From positions 62,001-126,000 of the forward strand of contig NZ_CAJYOJ010000078.1 in assembly GCF_913776295.1 (NCBI RefSeq): a stretch of 64,000 nucleotides of DNA, read 5' to 3'. The notes under the pieces are model-generated. The model saw nothing but the letters and a program-made list of their open reading frames with translations, was not told the origin of the DNA and did not search any database. Positions 61,594 through 64,000 of this stretch are shown here, in pieces (position 1 is the first letter of the stretch; every line of letters begins with the position of its first letter). Made by a program: the position numbers and the translations under genes. The stretch comes from an uncultured Pedobacter sp. Its GTDB lineage: Bacteria; Bacteroidota; Bacteroidia; Sphingobacteriales; Sphingobacteriaceae.

Positions 61594-62904
61594 TTATACT
61601 TCTAAACTTATTTCTTTTTCTACATGATCGGGTTTCCATCCTTTCCAGCCAAAGTAAAACACTACCAGAAAGCATACAAAAGGAACCAGGTAGCCATACT
61701 GGATGTTGTGGGCCGCGTCAGATATAAGGCCTAAAACCGGAGGCAAAAATGCACCACCAACAATAGACATTACGATTAAAGAGGAACCCAGTTTTGTATC
61801 CTTACCCAAACCGGCAATGCCCAACGAAAATATGGTTGGAAACATGATCGACATAAAAAAGGCGACACCAATCAATGCATAAACGGTAATCATTCCGCTT
61901 CCAAAAATGGCTAAAAGGGTAAGCAAAGCACTGATTAATGCGTACAACATCAATAACTTATGTGGCGCGATACACCTCATAAAAATGGTGCCTGCAAATC
62001 TGCCGATCATAAAAGCTAAACCTGCTGCACCAGCATACCACTTTGCTTCGTACTGACTTATACTGGCTGATGAGGTTACGAAACTGATGAATAAACTCAA
62101 AACGCAAACCTGTGCGCCTACATAAAAAAACTGACCAATAATTGCCCAGCGTAAATGGCTGTGGCCTAATACATGGCGAAAGCTGCTTTTTTCCTCAACA
62201 TTTTCTTCTTCCTTGATGTCAGGCAGTTTGGTGAAAATGAATAGGATAGCGACTATTATAATCAGGATGCCTAAAATTAAGTACGGTGCCTTTACAGTCG
62301 ACGCTTCTTCGAGCATATAAGCCTGTTTTTCCAAAGGGAACATTTTCGCCAATTGTGCATCGGTATACTTTACTTCGGTAAAAATAAATTTACCTCCGAT
62401 TACCGGTGCTAAAAAAGCCGCAAAACCATTAAAGGATTGAGAGAAGTTTAATCGCTGCGTAGCAGTTTCGGGTGGCCCCAGTACGGTGACGTAAGGGTTT
62501 GCCGCCGTTTCCAGAAAGGTTAAACCGCAAGCGATGATAAAAAGAGCACCTAAGAAAAAAACATATTGTGCAGTATTGGCCGCAGGTATGAATAGTAAAC
62601 AGCCAATGGCGAATAAAAAAAGTCCGAGAATAATACCGCTTTTGTAACCGTATCTGCGCATAATATAGCCTGCAGGTAGTGCCAGTAAAAAATAGGCAAT
62701 AAAAACAGATGAATCGACCAGGGTTGATTCGAAGACATTTAGTTGAAACGCCTTACGTAAATGTGGAATCAATATCGGATCGAGATTGTGGACGAAGCCC
62801 CAGAAGAAAAACAAACTGGTAACTAAAATTAGGGGGAATAAATATCCGCTGCCATTTTTTGATTGACCGGATACTTTAAAATTTGCAGGTGTAATTTGGC
62901 TCAT
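61594..62904 (-). CDS. fucP: FucP-type sugar:proton symporter
   Basis: A 436-residue MFS transporter. The family motif FFFWGFVHNLDPILIPHLRK near residue 32 is a mark of the FucP L-fucose/proton symporter family, and ETAANPYVTVLG in the middle is another. Twelve membrane helices are expected. It would import L-fucose or a related sugar across the inner membrane. It leads the operon fucP-uxaA, with the SDR downstream. Its gene is divergent from an AraC-type regulator. Confidence 0.9.
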   Translation of the reverse strand: MSQITPANFKVSGQSKNGSGYLFPLILVTSLFFFWGFVHNLDPILIPHLRKAFQLNVFESTLVDSSVFIAYFLLALPAGYIMRRYGYKSGIILGLFLFAIGCLLFIPAANTAQYVFFLGALFIIACGLTFLETAANPYVTVLGPPETATQRLNFSQSFNGFAAFLAPVIGGKFIFTEVKYTDAQLAKMFPLEKQAYMLEEASTVKAPYLILGILIIIVAILFIFTKLPDIKEEENVEEKSSFRHVLGHSHLRWAIIGQFFYVGAQVCVLSLFISFVTSSASISQYEAKWYAGAAGLAFMIGRFAGTIFMRCIAPHKLLMLYALISALLTLLAIFGSGMITVYALIGVAFFMSIMFPTIFSLGIAGLGKDTKLGSSLIVMSIVGGAFLPPVLGLISDAAHNIQYGYLVPFVCFLVVFYFGWKGWKPDHVEKEISLEV

Positions 62905-63242
62905 GTTTATTTGGTTATAAAATGGTTTAAGCAGTTGTTGCTAAAATAAAAATAGTTAAACTTTGGGAACCTCCGGCTATTAACTACCAACTGATTAAGA
63001 CCAGGCAAAGTTTTTTCTGACCGGGCTGTGGAGCTAAAGGCAAATTTAGCGTACAATTTATTTATATAACAAAACGAAAATAATCCAACTTCATATGGCG
63101 TTTCTGGTGAATTGCAGCTTTACAAATTAAACCGTTCAGCATTAATAAAAATTTAACCTTATCATCTAATTATTAAATGATATTAGCTTGATTTTTCGCA
63201 TTGTAAATTAATTTTGCATATTAGATTGATTTTTTAGATTTT
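62905..63242. other. Divergent promoter region of fucP and the AraC regulator
   Basis: This 338-bp AT-rich gap has no gene. It must hold the promoters of both the sugar operon (left) and the regulator (right). Near 63193-63220 there are two GCAT-containing elements, TTTTCGCAT and TTTTGCAT, that could be part of a regulator site, but spacing and match are weak. Confidence 0.4.
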
Positions 63243-64000
63243 ATGAAACCGCATTTACTTAATGTATCGACCAATTCTGTAGATTCTTTTAGCGCGAGAA
63301 GAGATGTTATGCCCGACGTAAATAACCGTTGGCATTACCATTCTGCTTTGGAATTGATTTACATTAAAAAAGGAAGGGGTACGCAGTTTATCGGCGATAG
63401 CATCAAAAATTTTAAGGATGGCGATGTAATTTTGCTGGGGAGCAATCTGCCGCATTACTGGCGTTTTGATCCGGAATTTTTTGATGATAAAGTTTGTGAA
63501 CCAGTTGATGTTTACGTGATTCATTTTAAAGAAGATTTTTTGGGAAGAGACTTTCTGGAACTACCCGAAAATCAGGAAATCAGAAAGGTTATGCTGCAAT
63601 CAACACAGGGAATTCAGCTGCAAGGTGTTTCGAAAGAAAAAATTGCCGGTTTAATGCCGCAGATTATTGACGCAAAAGGCACCATGCGGATTATCAAAAT
63701 ACTCGAAGTATTAACAGAAATAGCCAATTGTGAAGAAAGAAACACGTTGGTATCATTGGGTTTTAAACCTAATTTTTTAGATAATGAAAAAGACAGGATC
63801 CAATCTATTTATAATTATACCATTAGCAATTACAAGAATAAGATAGAACTAAAAGAAATCGCTGCAGTAGCTAAAATTAGCCCAAATTCGTTCTGTAAAT
63901 TCTTTAAAACCAAAAGTAGAAAAACCTATACGCAGTTTCTAAATGAGATCAGGGTAGGGCAGGCCTGCAAATTATTGATCGAAAATAACCTGACTGTGAA
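63243..64000 (+). CDS. AraC-family regulator, 3' end outside window
   Basis: The ORF track misses this gene because it runs off the right edge. From the ATG at 63243 about 252 codons are open. The N-terminal cupin-like part has YHSALELIYIKKGRGTQFIG and DGDVILLGSNLPHYWR. The C-terminal helix-turn-helix begins with IELKEIAAVAKISPNSFCKF, FFKTKSRKTYTQFLNEIR. It is divergent from fucP and probably activates the sugar operon when its sugar ligand is present. Confidence 0.9.
   Translation, partial: MKPHLLNVSTNSVDSFSARRDVMPDVNNRWHYHSALELIYIKKGRGTQFIGDSIKNFKDGDVILLGSNLPHYWRFDPEFFDDKVCEPVDVYVIHFKEDFLGRDFLELPENQEIRKVMLQSTQGIQLQGVSKEKIAGLMPQIIDAKGTMRIIKILEVLTEIANCEERNTLVSLGFKPNFLDNEKDRIQSIYNYTISNYKNKIELKEIAAVAKISPNSFCKFFKTKSRKTYTQFLNEIRVGQACKLLIENNLTV

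Noticed and set aside
1-64000. tRNA, rRNA, phage or insertion-sequence transposase genes
   Set aside because: No cloverleaf with TTCGA arm, no rRNA-like stretch and no transposase ORF was found by reading both strands. A tool search could still find a weak case.

Overview
The window looks like chromosomal DNA of a Bacteroidota species, most likely Sphingobacteriaceae and close to Pedobacter. The reasons are the AT-rich intergenic DNA, promoter-like TAnnTTTG boxes in place of E. coli -10 boxes, few clear Shine-Dalgarno sites, a DUF3822-rsmD-coaD cluster, a fused MoaC-MoaB protein, FucP and UxaA type sugar genes, LytS/LytTR regulators, and many short intergenic inverted repeats of the kind common in this phylum. 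No rRNA, tRNA, CRISPR array, phage or transposase gene was seen. The genus is inference.

Layout. 0-6.6 kb: two related secreted beta-barrel proteins (one cut by the window edge), an NADPH-dependent FMN reductase divergent from an Fsr-like MFS exporter, a secreted protein of seven 22-residue repeats, and an M60-type (enhancin-like) metallopeptidase. 6.7-9.3 kb: ClpB. 9.7-21.1 kb: housekeeping genes (pyrE with an SRPBCC gene, NUDIX, coaD, rsmD, DUF3822, a diadenylate-cyclase-like DACNV protein, a RecD-like helicase) with a DeoR/NudK/alcohol dehydrogenase insert. 21.2-31.4 kb: a four-helix-bundle membrane protein, CvfB, a heterodimeric ABC exporter, a SMP-30 protein, small membrane and unknown proteins, and a cold-shock protein. 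31.7-39.2 kb: a minus-strand molybdenum cofactor cluster (moaCB, moaE, moeB, moaD, TauE/SafE, moeA, moaA, mocA-like, xdhC). 39.4-47.6 kb: an ECF sigma factor, its putative anti-sigma factor and an exported redoxin; a Gfo/Idh oxidoreductase; secreted hydrolases; a GT39 and PAP2 pair. 47.7-49.8 kb: a LytS-type kinase and a LytTR regulator with an unlisted 54-aa Thr-rich peptide ORF between them on the other strand. 50.1-57.9 kb: a CzcCBA-type heavy-metal efflux system with its two-component system. 58.1-64 kb: an AlkA-like glycosylase and a sugar-acid locus (SDR, UxaA-type dehydratase, FucP) divergent from an AraC regulator that runs off the window.

How the genes work together. MoaA and MoaC make the pterin precursor; MoaD, MoaE and MoeB insert sulfur; the MoaB domain and MoeA insert molybdenum; the MocA-like protein and XdhC mature the cofactor for xanthine-oxidase-type enzymes. 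No molybdoenzyme lies in the window. The efflux operon and its regulator operon share 11-bp direct repeats that probably bind the OmpR-type regulator, tying the two operons into one circuit. FucP, the UxaA-type dehydratase and the SDR form a likely import-and-oxidation route for a fucose-like sugar.

The signals most worth a second look are the Thr-rich peptide gene inside the LytS/LytTR pair, a compact candidate small RNA at 14.75 kb with an exact promoter box and terminator, the 11-bp regulatory repeats, and the seven-repeat secreted protein.
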